DNA of 45,251 nt from Iningainema tapete BLCC-T55 (GTDB taxonomy: Bacteria > Cyanobacteriota > Cyanobacteriia > Cyanobacteriales > Nostocaceae): NCBI RefSeq assembly GCF_014698965.1, contig NZ_JACXAE010000133.1, positions 1 through 45,251 on the forward strand. The letters are read 5' to 3'. The notes beneath the pieces were generated by a model, which saw only the letters and a list, made by a program, of their open reading frames with translations, was not told the DNA's origin and ran no database searches. Positions 23,347-31,841 of this stretch are shown one piece after another; the stretch's first letter is position 1, and each line of letters opens with the position of its first letter. The translations under genes were made by a program, and so were the position numbers.

Positions 23347-24912
23347 ATGTTAATTAATGCTGAACTACTGCTGCAATACCAACGCTGTAAGCGCCGCCCT
23401 TTTTTAGACACTTACAGTGACAGAAGACAGCGAGATGCTGCCAATGACTTACTGGTGAAACTGCAACAAGATAAAATTGCTCATCAACAGAGTGTTTTGA
23501 AGCACTTTACCTATGAGCAGCCTGCTTATCCATATAGAGATTGGCGACAAGGCGAGACAGCAACTCTGGAATTGATGCGGCTTGGGGTTGAATGTATTCA
23601 TCAAGGAGTGCTATCTTTCGATACTGAAGGATACACGCTGATTTCTCGTCCAGATTTACTCTTGAAACAGCCAGGATATTCTTGTTTTGGCGATTGGATT
23701 TATGTTCCTGCGACTATTGAACTGGGTAAACGTCCTAAACAAGAGTATCAAGTTGTTGCTGCATTTCACGCTTTTGTTTTGGCTCGGTGGCTGCAAGTTG
23801 AGTTGGATACGGCTTGGTTGATATTACGTGGTAAAGAGTCTGGTTACGCTGTGGATTTGGACAAATGGATGCCACAGATGCAGGAAACTTTGGCGGATTT
23901 GATTCAAAGCTTGGAGCAAGTTGAAGCACCAGAAGTTTTTATTTCTCGTCAACGGTGTAGTCTTTGCCCTTGGTATAGTCAATGTTATGCGATCGCTCAT
24001 TCCACTAAACACCTGTCTTTGTTACCAGGTGTAACACCTGTGCGCTACAAGCAACTACAAGCATTGTCCATTACAACAGTAGAATCTCTGGCGCAAACTA
24101 GCCCAACTGAATTGGAAAATTTACCTGGTTTTGATTCTCAAATAGCTCCTAAATTAGTTTTGCAAGCTCAATCTGTATTTTTAAATCGTCCATTAATTGT
24201 TGAATCAACTCATGTATTTTCTAATGAGAGAATATTACTGGGAGGCTTATCAAGTAATCATGAGGTATTGCCACAAAAATCTAGCCAGTTGCTTTTGGAG
24301 CCACAAACTAGTTTCATAAATAACCGTATTACTAACTCACATCCCATAGAGCTTTACTTTGATATTGAGGCGCAACCAGATTTGGATTTAGATTATTTAC
24401 TAGGAGTTTTGGTTGTTGATAAACAAGCCAACACAGAAAAATTTTATTCTTTACTAGCAGAAAAAGAATCAGATGAAGAATTAATTTGGCAACAGTTTTT
24501 GGATTTGGTGTGGCAATATCCCCAAGCGCCAATTTATCATTTTTGTGTGTATGAGTTTGATACAACTAGAAGATTGGCAAAACTTTACCGTACTCCGCAG
24601 TCAGTGGTACAACCAGTTTTAGATAGATTTGTCGATGTGTATGCAGAATTAACACAAAGTGTGGCGCTGCCAGTAGAAAGCTATGCTTTAAAAGCGATCG
24701 CTCGTTGGTTAGGGTTTGAGTGGCGTGATGTAGATGCTACTGGTGCAAAGTGTATATACTGGTACGATCAGTGGTTGAAAACAGGCGATCATAGTTTACT
24801 AGAAATTATTCAACGCTACAACGAGGACGATTGTCGTGCTACTCGCAGTGTAAAAGATTGGCTTGTCAAGTTTTTTCAGGATGAGCAATGGGGAATTGCG
24901 GATGAAGAATAG
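23347..24912 (+). CDS. TM0106-family RecB-like nuclease with probable 4Fe-4S cluster and RNase-H-like domain
   Basis: The first ~220 residues look like a RecB/Cas4-type nuclease: 'LISRPDLLL' (Asp103), 'ATIELGKRPKQEYQ' (Glu125, Lys128) and four cysteines arranged as Cys14 ... Cys204-x2-Cys207-x5-Cys213, the spacing of Cas4/AddB-type iron-sulfur nucleases. A helix-hairpin-helix-like stretch follows ('PGVTPVRYKQLQALSITTVESLAQ'), and the carboxy half is an RNase-H-like exonuclease domain starting 'ELYFDIEAQPD' with later 'FDTTR' and 'YNEDDCRATRSVKDWL'. The arrangement matches the TM0106 family of uncharacterised nucleases. A DNA-repair role is inferred. Confidence 0.85.
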   Translation: MLINAELLLQYQRCKRRPFLDTYSDRRQRDAANDLLVKLQQDKIAHQQSVLKHFTYEQPAYPYRDWRQGETATLELMRLGVECIHQGVLSFDTEGYTLISRPDLLLKQPGYSCFGDWIYVPATIELGKRPKQEYQVVAAFHAFVLARWLQVELDTAWLILRGKESGYAVDLDKWMPQMQETLADLIQSLEQVEAPEVFISRQRCSLCPWYSQCYAIAHSTKHLSLLPGVTPVRYKQLQALSITTVESLAQTSPTELENLPGFDSQIAPKLVLQAQSVFLNRPLIVESTHVFSNERILLGGLSSNHEVLPQKSSQLLLEPQTSFINNRITNSHPIELYFDIEAQPDLDLDYLLGVLVVDKQANTEKFYSLLAEKESDEELIWQQFLDLVWQYPQAPIYHFCVYEFDTTRRLAKLYRTPQSVVQPVLDRFVDVYAELTQSVALPVESYALKAIARWLGFEWRDVDATGAKCIYWYDQWLKTGDHSLLEIIQRYNEDDCRATRSVKDWLVKFFQDEQWGIADEE

Positions 24913-24985
24913 TCAGAAAATATTCCCGATTCCCAGTTAATGAACATGATATTGTATATGTGATTTATACTCAATAGCAATATCC

Positions 24986-26173
24986 ATGAGACTACACAGA
25001 AAATTCTTGAAGCTACCAAAAATTTTTTACTTTTGTGTTTCTATTTTAATTATAATCTTTGTTGGTTTTTTATTCAATAATCTAACTTCAACTGCCGCTG
25101 AAATCACTGGTATAGATTTTATTGGACAAGCAATTATACCTAATAATACTAAATTTGCAAGAACTCCTGTAGGCGGTTTATCTGGAATTACCTATGATGC
25201 TAAAAACCAGGTTTTTTACGCTATTTCAGATGATCGTAGTGAAAAAGCTCCGGCGAGGTTTTATACTTTAAAAATTGATTTAAGTAAAAGTAAGTTTCAA
25301 GATAGTGACGTGGCGATCGCTAAAGTAACTACATTGAAAAATACTGTAGGGCAACCCTTTTCATCTGGTAGTCTTGATCCAGAAGGTATTGCTTTAACTA
25401 GTAAAGAAACTGTATTTATCTCTTCCGAAGGTGACGCTAGCAAGTTAATCAGTCCTTTTATTAAAGAATTTTCGCTCTCTTCAGGAAGGGAATTGACAAC
25501 ATTACCAGTACCAAAAAAGTTTTTACCTGAGCAGAATGGTAAGTCTGGTATACGTAACAACTTGGCTTTTGAAAGTTTGACGATTACACCTGATGAAAAG
25601 AATCTCTTCACTGCTACTGAAAACGCCTTAATTCAAGATGGTTTAGAAATGAAACCCAACACCAGCAGTTTTTGCCGAGTGTTGCAATACAACTTACTGA
25701 CACAATTACCAGAAAAAGAATTTTTATATGTGACTGAACCAGTAAAACCAACGTTCAGTTTTGGGCAAAAGTTCGCTAGTGGTTTACCTGATTTACTTGC
25801 TCTTGATAATCGAGGACACTTTCTCAGTATAGAACGTACTTTTACAGGTTTAGGCTTTTATATTAGATTGTACCAGATTTCCGTGGATAACTCTGATGAT
25901 ATTCAAAATATTGATAGCCTTTTAGCCATTGATGTCACGAAAATCAAACCTGTTGAGAAAAAACTGCTGCTAGACTTAACAACTTTAGATGTAGCACTAG
26001 ATAATATAGAAGGCTTTACTCTTGGTCCTAGTTTAGCTGGTGGCGATCGTTCATTAATACTTGTTAGCGACAACAATTTCAATTCTCTTCAACGTACTCA
26101 GATACTAGCATTTAGACTGAAAATGGAAACACCTTTGATGAGATTACTCCGTCGTCTGTACCCATTTAAGTAG
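24986..26173 (+). CDS. Exported phytase-like (esterase-like activity of phytase) protein
   Basis: A 395-residue protein with a basic start, a hydrophobic signal or anchor (about 14-34, 'FYFCVSILIIIFVGFLF'), and a beta-propeller-like phytase-like domain: 'PVGGLSGITYDAKNQVFYAISDDRS', 'LDPEGIALTSKETVFISSEGD', 'AFESLTITPDEKNLFTATENAL', 'IEGFTLGP' and 'LILVSDNNFN'. Several Asp/Glu-rich loops could bind calcium. Family members are common secreted proteins in cyanobacteria; phosphatase or esterase activity is inferred only from the name-giving family. It is monocistronic. Confidence 0.85.
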   Translation: MRLHRKFLKLPKIFYFCVSILIIIFVGFLFNNLTSTAAEITGIDFIGQAIIPNNTKFARTPVGGLSGITYDAKNQVFYAISDDRSEKAPARFYTLKIDLSKSKFQDSDVAIAKVTTLKNTVGQPFSSGSLDPEGIALTSKETVFISSEGDASKLISPFIKEFSLSSGRELTTLPVPKKFLPEQNGKSGIRNNLAFESLTITPDEKNLFTATENALIQDGLEMKPNTSSFCRVLQYNLLTQLPEKEFLYVTEPVKPTFSFGQKFASGLPDLLALDNRGHFLSIERTFTGLGFYIRLYQISVDNSDDIQNIDSLLAIDVTKIKPVEKKLLLDLTTLDVALDNIEGFTLGPSLAGGDRSLILVSDNNFNSLQRTQILAFRLKMETPLMRLLRRLYPFK

Positions 26174-26388
26174 AGACAAACAGCCGTTAATCTGTGTTAA
26201 CTTAAGCCCAAAGCTTTGCTAGTTCTTGTTTCTAGCCAGAGACATAGTACTAATTCCCATAACATTTGATTATACAATTTTTCATGTTAAAGGCTGTTCA
26301 ATTGGAAAATGCGAAAGCAAAAGTAGTTACAATAATGCAAATTTTAGTTAAACACCAAACTCAAGCGTTTAGTAACTTACAGCAAATT

Positions 26389-26919
26389 TTAACTTAATGA
26401 GGTACAAAAATACCCCACCCGCGCTATCGCGCACCCTCCCCTTCTAAGGGGAGGGTAGGGAGGGGTATACTCCATTGAGATGCAAAGCGCTGTATATGAG
26501 ATAACGTAACCAGCTTCAACAAAAGCTGCAATTATATTATTTAAGGCACACGAGTGCTTTTTATGAAGCATACCAGAAACATTTTCTGCAAGGAAAAATA
26601 AAGGTTGCTTATCTTTGAGAATCCGAACATATTCTAAAAATAATTGACCGCGCTCATCATTGATTCCGCGCTGGCTACCTGCTTCGCTCCAGCTTTGGCA
26701 TGGAGGTCCGCCTATAATACCAATACAATCAGGGATTTCTCCTGAAGAAATTTTCCGAATGTCTCGCCTATCTAAAATTGTATCCAGATGGTTCTTTTCG
26801 TAAGTTGCCCAAATGTCTTTATCATATTCATTTGCCCATACAACATTGAAACCTGCTCTACGGAAACCTAAATCTAAGCCCCCGCAACCTGAGAATAGAG
26901 CAACTATCGCTTTTTCCAT
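26389..26919 (-). pseudogene. C5-cytosine DNA methyltransferase, truncated by a repeat
   Basis: From '[19 protein letters not shown]' (motif I) through '[10 protein letters not shown]' (motif IV, catalytic Cys) and 'FLAENVSGM' (motif VI, Glu-Asn-Val), the sequence is a normal Dcm-type methyltransferase. After '[11 protein letters not shown]' it runs into a palindromic repeat at 26411-26467, which supplies a foreign tail ('[12 protein letters not shown]...') and a stop at 26389. Motifs VIII-X and the target-recognition domain are absent and were not seen in the next 200 bases. The 176-residue product should be inactive. The open frame extends upstream to 27039 because it is in frame with a DUF3226 remnant. 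Confidence 0.88.
26411..26467. repeat. Repeat element with a perfect inverted core, ending the methyltransferase
   Basis: The core is accctcccctt / aaggggagggt around two bases (26433-26456), with outer tacccc / ggggta and an internal 'gcgctatcgcgc'. Elements of this style are scattered through Nostoc-like genomes and often create '[10 protein letters not shown]'-type tails on predicted proteins, as here. Confidence 0.85.
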
Positions 26920-26922
26920 ATG

Positions 26923-27039
26923 AAAAGGATAAGCAATCTCTCCACAACTACAAAGAAGAGTTTCTAGTACACCCTTTTGGTTGTTATCTGGAAGTATATA
27001 AACACCTGTTCGTGGAGAACTTAAATCTACACTGCCCAC
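26923..27039 (-). pseudogene. Carboxy-side fragment of a DUF3226 gene
   Basis: The residues '[20 protein letters not shown]' and '[12 protein letters not shown]' match the latter part of DUF3226 (Toprim-like) proteins ('RTG.Y.LPDN...G.L.TLL...G'). There is no natural start; the GTG at 27039 is incidental. The amino-terminal fragment is at 27044-27166, so the middle of the gene is missing. The fragment runs in frame into the methyltransferase. Confidence 0.7.
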
Positions 27040-27043
27040 CTGT

Positions 27044-27166
27044 TTAGGAAACTAGAACACGCTCCTCTCCTGTAAATTTTTTAAAGCCAAGAATCTTGAG
27101 TACTTTGCCTACAAATGCTTGATCGTGAGGACCTTCAACTCCAATAAGCGCATAATTAAGACTCAC
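27044..27166 (-). pseudogene. Amino-terminal fragment of the DUF3226 gene
   Basis: A GTG at 27166 overlaps the ATPase TGA (GTGA), giving 'MSLNYALIGVEGPHDQAFVG' and 'KVLKILGFKKF', a good DUF3226 start with the Toprim-like 'GVEGPHD' acid. It then ends at TAA (27044-27046) after 40 codons. The usual family partner of this gene is an OLD-like ATPase directly upstream, as found here. The intact gene would be about 200-250 residues, so most of the centre has been deleted. Confidence 0.75.
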
Positions 27167-28299
27167 CAGCGGACCTCCTGTCCTAAGTCCTCCCGAAGCG
27201 TTTTAAGCATATTCCAATCAAGCCGCACTACATTAGTTTTTGACTTCTCTTGTTCTAATCGGTAAACTACTAAATCAAGCTCTGGATTAGTTGCAAATAG
27301 TAGTGTATCAATCACTTCAAGACTGTGAGTAGTCGCAAAAAGTTGTACGTTCATTTTTTGAGACCAATCAACTAGCCACTGAAAGGAACGTTGGAGAGCT
27401 TCAGTATGAATAGCTGTTCCTAGCTCATCAATGAGCAAGATACCCTTTTGCACTCTAGCTAGCATTAAAGCCATTAATAGCAAGCGAGGTACACCGTCCC
27501 CAAAAGAACTGATTGGTGCAATACCTGTTTGTTGATGGCTAATGTATACACTAGGACGGGATAATTTCTGACTAGGAGGTACAAGAATCTCAAGATCAAC
27601 GATCCCAGAATCCATATATTTAAGTAAATTTATAACTTCAGGTTTGAAGTCTTGAAACGTGGCTTCTGAAAGAAGTCGAATCTGAAAACGTTCCGCCCGA
27701 TGAGAAAATGGGGTAATCGTAGAAACGGGCAATGCTAAATTTTTCTGCCCCCTTCTGGTTATGACTCTGTCATTCTCCCATATCTGAAACTTTTCGACTA
27801 TATCATCCTCGAATAGGTGCTTCTGATCAGGAGTAACTCTTATCTCTAATTCTGCGCCAAGTTTTGTTCTATCGAAATCATCTTCAAGACTTTCATCGCC
27901 GTGATTAATTTCTTCATCACTAAATGTTTCTTTGGCTATCCATGTTCCTTCAAATTCTTGGTATCTGGCGACAAGCTTCCTGACTGGAAATACACCTGTT
28001 CCAGACATGAAAATCTCTTGTTCGTAATTCTGAACTTGTCTTCCTTGTCTATCCTGAGGAAACAACCACTTGAGAGCATCTAATCTAGGGCTACGGTATG
28101 GACTGATCTCTCTTCGCCATGCTGTAGCAAACCACTCCGATAGCTCTAATGGACGGCAGTAAGTTGATATTGCCTCCAATACACTGGTTTTACCTGCATT
28201 GTTCACTCCAACAAGGAGGTTAATCTGCCCCAGATTCTTTAACTCTAGGTTCTGTAAACCTCGAAACTGGTGGATGGTTAGACTTTCAAGATTTTTCAT
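27163..28299 (-). CDS. OLD-like AAA ATPase (partner of the broken DUF3226 gene)
   Basis: A 378-residue SMC/OLD-type ATPase: amino-terminal 'IHQFRGLQNLELKNLGQINLLVGVNNAGKTS' region with the Walker A 'GVNNAGKT' (31-38), a variable middle, 'SSFGDGVPRLLLMALML' (signature-like), Walker B 'GILLIDELGTAIH' and 'QLFATTHSLEVID' (switch His). Such ATPases usually work with a separate Toprim/DUF3226 nuclease-like protein in anti-phage or plasmid systems; here that partner is a two-piece pseudogene, so the ATPase is probably an orphan. The gene itself looks intact. Confidence 0.85.
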   Translation of the reverse strand: MKNLESLTIHQFRGLQNLELKNLGQINLLVGVNNAGKTSVLEAISTYCRPLELSEWFATAWRREISPYRSPRLDALKWLFPQDRQGRQVQNYEQEIFMSGTGVFPVRKLVARYQEFEGTWIAKETFSDEEINHGDESLEDDFDRTKLGAELEIRVTPDQKHLFEDDIVEKFQIWENDRVITRRGQKNLALPVSTITPFSHRAERFQIRLLSEATFQDFKPEVINLLKYMDSGIVDLEILVPPSQKLSRPSVYISHQQTGIAPISSFGDGVPRLLLMALMLARVQKGILLIDELGTAIHTEALQRSFQWLVDWSQKMNVQLFATTHSLEVIDTLLFATNPELDLVVYRLEQEKSKTNVVRLDWNMLKTLREDLGQEVRW

Positions 28300-28611
28300 C
28301 TAGCTAAACCCGTATTTTAGCCCATCCTGTACTATCTTTAGACACTTTTATCCACTAGTTTAAGAGCAAAATTTGATTATATCGCTTTTTTTAATTAAAA
28401 ATCCAATCTACAAGAGGGGGTGGGTGTCGATTTTCTTTTCCAATGATTCTCGTCCCCCGATTAGATGCGATCGCATCTACCCTTCAAAAAGCTTGCTCAA
28501 TGCCAAGTTGAGTGCGGTAGCAATGAAAATGTGTATGAGATGAGTTTTTTCTAGACCAATTGGGAACAATAACTAATAAGAAGTTACCATTACCGACATC
28601 AGGAGTTTTTA
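28300..28611. other. Non-coding stretch of about 310 bases
   Basis: I see no gene. It contains a HIP1 copy in a longer palindrome ('gatgcgatcgcatc', about 28464-28477) and AT-rich sequence that probably holds the ATPase promoter (minus strand) and the promoter for the plus-strand transcript. Confidence 0.5.
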
Positions 28612-28808
28612 ATGATCCGCGTCCGCTATCCCCTGCTATATATTGTTGGGGCGGAAGAAGAACCTGTTGAACAAGTCCTACACAAGATACACAATCATCT
28701 CAGCTACCTCGTAAGCTCTTCTTCTGGGGTATTGTGACTGGTTGGGATGACAATGGTAGTGATAAAGGTTCGGTGATTGGCTTTAAAGGACAATATGGAA
28801 GATTATAA
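28612..28808 (+). pseudogene. Fragment of a Ycf46-like AAA ATPase gene
   Basis: From the ATG at 28612 the frame reads 'MIRVRYPLLYIVGAEEEPVE' 'QVLHKI', the typical start of the cyanobacterial Ycf46-like AAA family. Near 28687 the similarity moves to another frame, which reads 'PRKLFFWGIVTGWDDNGSDK' 'GSVI' up to about 28780 and stops at 28806. So one base has been lost and everything after about residue 60 (a normal family member has about 500) is absent. The fragment overlaps the start of the TPR-HNH gene and may now act only as its leader. Confidence 0.8.
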
Positions 28809-30456
28809 TCCAGAACAATCAATCGATTTTAATGATGAGTTAAGACGCGAGTTGGCAAATTGGAATAAGGCAATTCGGATAAATCCAAATGATGCTAATA
28901 CTTATAAACAACGAGCTGATGTTCGCAGTCAATTAGAAGACTACCAAGGAGCATTTGAAGATTATACTCAAGCAATTCGGATTAATCCAAATGACGCTAG
29001 TGCCTACAGTATGCGGAGTTATGAACGCAGAAATTTGGGAGATTACAAAGGAGCAATTGAGGATTGCACCAAGGCTATAGATTTAAATCCTAACGATGCA
29101 TATGAATATAATTATCGGGCAGAACTATATTACTTTCAAGGAGAATATAAAGAAGCTCTTGAAGATTCTGACAGGGCAATTCAGCTTAACCCTCACTATC
29201 CCTTTGCATACTATCAACGTGGTCTAATCCGCAATGAATTAGGAGATTATGAGGGGGCTATTGAGGAATATAAGCAGGCACTTCAGTTAAATTATGAGGA
29301 TTTTCGGTTTTATGGCTGGCGGGGACAATTAGCTTATTTATTATACATTGATCTTGGTGATGCTCGTGCTAACTTAGGTGATGACCAAGGAGCAATTGAG
29401 GATTATAATAAGGTGTTTGAGATAAAATGTTATCTTCAAATTTATGATAGAGTCTATAACAAGCGTGGAAATGCTCGTTATAAACTGGGGGATTTAGAAG
29501 GAGCAATAGAGGATTACAACCAGGCTATTCGATTTGATTCGGAAGATGCTGCATACTACATCAACCGAGGAAATGTTTACAAAGATTTAAAAAATTATCA
29601 AAAAGCTGTTGAAGATTATAATCATGCTATTAAAATTGTTGATAATTATCCCGACGTATACGAATATCGGGGTATTGCTCGCTATTATTTATGCGATAAA
29701 ACAGGAGCAATTGAAGATTTAAAGAAAGCTGCTGCTCTTTATAAGGAAGGTGGATGGATAGAATATTATCAGGAGGCATTGAACCTTATTCAGTCTCTAA
29801 GTGTTACTAGTAATGCGAATATTGAAGATATTAAGGAAATTCCTGAAGCGTTTAATGGTAGACCCACTGCAGTCAAAACAACATACAATTATACTCCCAA
29901 ACAACCGATTTTAAATACTCTTCTTGAAGACACTTATAAAGAGAACGGTCAGGTAATTTCAGAGAAGATTGACCGCACTCATTTAGTAGAAATAAAAAAG
30001 CTTGTAGGGGGACAAGAACTTATTGAAGCTGACGGTTTTTTCACTCCAAAAAGTATAAAGCAAGCTAGAGAGCGAATTACTGTATGTATTGCTCGACGGC
30101 AAGGACAACCTCAGTTTCGTCAAAGTTTGCTTGAAGCCTACAATTATCGCTGTGCTATTACTGGATACGATGCACAAGAAGCCTTGGAAGCTGCACATAT
30201 TATTCCCTACATTGAGACTGAAAATAATCACCCCTCAAATGGATTACTTCTGCGGGCAGATATACATACACTTTTTGACCTTAACCTGATTGCTATTAAC
30301 CCGGAGACAATGCGCGTACACCTTGCTCCTAGTTTGCGTCGTACTTCTTATGGGGAAATGGATGGTAAATCTTTGCAACTGCCGAAGATATCAGCTTATT
30401 TACCTAACAAAGAGGCACTTAAATCGCGATGCAATCAGTGTGAGTGGTATAGATGA
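28795..30456 (+). CDS. TPR-repeat protein fused to an HNH endonuclease
   Basis: A 553-residue protein. The first ~330 residues are eight or nine tetratricopeptide repeats ('AIRINPNDA', 'GDYKGAIEDCTKAIDLNPNDA' type). After a linker, the carboxy terminus is an HNH nuclease: 'YNYRCAITGYDAQEALEAAH' 'IIPY', 'NNHPSNGLLLRADIHTLFDL', which is the HNH_2-type arrangement with the H-N-H residues in the final block. TPRs usually bind partner proteins, so a partner-controlled DNase is inferred. I chose the ATG at 28795 over an upstream TTG (28777) because the upstream codons belong to a Ycf46-like remnant. The neighbours are OLD-like ATPases on both sides. Confidence 0.85.
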   Translation: MEDYNPEQSIDFNDELRRELANWNKAIRINPNDANTYKQRADVRSQLEDYQGAFEDYTQAIRINPNDASAYSMRSYERRNLGDYKGAIEDCTKAIDLNPNDAYEYNYRAELYYFQGEYKEALEDSDRAIQLNPHYPFAYYQRGLIRNELGDYEGAIEEYKQALQLNYEDFRFYGWRGQLAYLLYIDLGDARANLGDDQGAIEDYNKVFEIKCYLQIYDRVYNKRGNARYKLGDLEGAIEDYNQAIRFDSEDAAYYINRGNVYKDLKNYQKAVEDYNHAIKIVDNYPDVYEYRGIARYYLCDKTGAIEDLKKAAALYKEGGWIEYYQEALNLIQSLSVTSNANIEDIKEIPEAFNGRPTAVKTTYNYTPKQPILNTLLEDTYKENGQVISEKIDRTHLVEIKKLVGGQELIEADGFFTPKSIKQARERITVCIARRQGQPQFRQSLLEAYNYRCAITGYDAQEALEAAHIIPYIETENNHPSNGLLLRADIHTLFDLNLIAINPETMRVHLAPSLRRTSYGEMDGKSLQLPKISAYLPNKEALKSRCNQCEWYR

Positions 30457-30558
30457 TTCTATTTGGGCTATAAGATTCAAGAAAATGGCAGCTCTTTAGT
30501 TTACGGAATCCAGAGCATGGCACTCCAGTTTGAACGGTAACTGTAGTTCGCTCTTACA

Positions 30559-31626
30559 TCAGCGTGTCTCCCAGTTAAATTCCTCAGAGGTTGCCAAGTT
30601 TTCCCTATCATAAGTAATCGCTTGAATTTCATCATCTACTCGCTCAAGTCGATGGTAACGGAAATCATATTGCTCGCTACTCTCAAAAGCTTGGTGAGCA
30701 GCTATTATACACTCATAACTGTGGGTAGTGGCAAATATCTGTACGTCAGCGCGACGAGCAGCATCGGCTATTACTTTCCAAACATCAGTCAAAACTGAGT
30801 GATGCAGCCCATTTTCTATCTCGTCAATTAAAATTGTTCCACCTTTAGCATTGGCGATCGCCAACACAATCGAGAGCAAACGATTCATTCCTTCTCCCAT
30901 CAGCGGTAATGGTACAAGCTTAGACACACCAATGTCGCCGTATATCATAGCTTCACGTTCCACCAATACGGTAAGACTTTGTAAGCGTGGCTCTAAAAGA
31001 CGGAGAGTTTCTAAAACTTCTTCTTGCTGCTTTACAAGTGCTAGTCTGCTAAAACGTACAGCATCTTCTTTTGGGGAGCGAGTATTGGTTGTAAGATATA
31101 TGCCCACAGGATTTTCTCGACGATAATATTCTCCGACAGTACCGCCATTAACTGTCAAAGCAATGTGAGAGATTTTTTTAGTTGTATCGTCTTGGTACTC
31201 AAAGACTAAGGTATCATGTGGTCTAACTTTTGTTGTAAGTGATTCCTTAGCTTGGAGAAGCTCAATTTCATCAAACAATGAACGTCGTAGTATCTTAGCT
31301 TCTTCTAATTCAGCGAAACGAATTTTTAGAGATTGCTGATTGTTGTCTTCTAAACCGCCTATTTCAATTACCTTGTTTACATCTTGGTTGAACAATAACT
31401 CTCTCAATTCTTCGAGCTTTTCAAATCGACCTTTGCTGAAAATACCGCGAACACTATTAACCTGAAATAATGCTTCAGGAATTGGATTAATGAAAATCAA
31501 AATAGCTTCTAGTAATGTTGTTTTACCAACGTTATTCTTACCAGCAATTAAGTTAATTCGTTCCAGTGGCTCAAGCGTAAAGTTCTGGAAACAACGAAAG
31601 TTTTTAAGTGTAAATGAGCGTAACAT
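30559..31626 (-). CDS. Second OLD-like AAA ATPase
   Basis: A 355-residue SMC/OLD-like ATPase: 'FTLKNFRCFQNFTLEPLERI', Walker A 'GKNNVGKT' (29-36), 'LMGEGMNRLLSIVLAI' (signature-like), Walker B 'GTILIDEIENGLHH' and 'QIFATTHSYECI'. No Toprim or nuclease domain is fused to it. It converges on the TPR-HNH gene with a gap of about 100 bases, so it is not in an operon with it. It could be a stand-alone AAA_15/AAA_21 protein or one half of a defence module. The paralogy with the ATPase at 27163 is visible in layout but the sequences are quite different. Confidence 0.82.
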   Translation of the reverse strand: MLRSFTLKNFRCFQNFTLEPLERINLIAGKNNVGKTTLLEAILIFINPIPEALFQVNSVRGIFSKGRFEKLEELRELLFNQDVNKVIEIGGLEDNNQQSLKIRFAELEEAKILRRSLFDEIELLQAKESLTTKVRPHDTLVFEYQDDTTKKISHIALTVNGGTVGEYYRRENPVGIYLTTNTRSPKEDAVRFSRLALVKQQEEVLETLRLLEPRLQSLTVLVEREAMIYGDIGVSKLVPLPLMGEGMNRLLSIVLAIANAKGGTILIDEIENGLHHSVLTDVWKVIADAARRADVQIFATTHSYECIIAAHQAFESSEQYDFRYHRLERVDDEIQAITYDRENLATSEEFNWETR

Positions 31627-31677
31627 AGCTGAATTTATGGCTTCAGTAATAAGTAAGTATGTGTAAATAAACGAAAG

Positions 31678-31740
31678 TTTGTAGTAAGCGGCTCTAGCCC
31701 TTATAACCTAAGCTCTGAGCGCTTAAGCGCTTACTACGAA
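31678..31740. repeat. Inverted repeat with 'gtagtaagcg' arms
   Basis: The arm gtagtaagcg (31681-31690) pairs with cgcttactac (31728-31737), and a smaller palindrome agcgcttaagcgct lies inside the right arm. Repeats with this sequence are common in Nostoc-type intergenic regions. It lies between the ATPase start and the clpC end. Confidence 0.75.
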
Positions 31741-31788
31741 CGTAGAATTTATTTTATATTTAATTTTACCTACTTACTTAATATGCCA

Positions 31789-31821
31789 AGATCCCCGACT
31801 TCTTTAAGAAGTCGGGGATCT
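31789..31821 (-). terminator. Strong hairpin downstream of clpC
   Basis: The arms agatccccgacttctt (31789-31804) and aagaagtcggggatct (31806-31821) form a 16-base perfect stem about 20 bases after the clpC stop. It lacks a good T-run, and the sequence is also a dispersed repeat (a partial copy starts at about 45158), so it is a repeat acting as a possible transcript end or 3' stabiliser. Confidence 0.7.
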
Positions 31822-31841
31822 ATTCCCAAAAGGAGGTAAGT

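Noticed and set aside
30290-30499. 69-residue plus-strand reading frame over the end of the TPR-HNH gene
   Set aside because: It is the shifted frame of the HNH domain coding sequence and has no ribosome site.
28795-31626. Calling the TPR-HNH gene and the ATPase at 30559 a Septu system
   Set aside because: The genes converge rather than form an operon, the HNH protein is much larger than PtuB, and the ATPase is not specifically PtuA-like.
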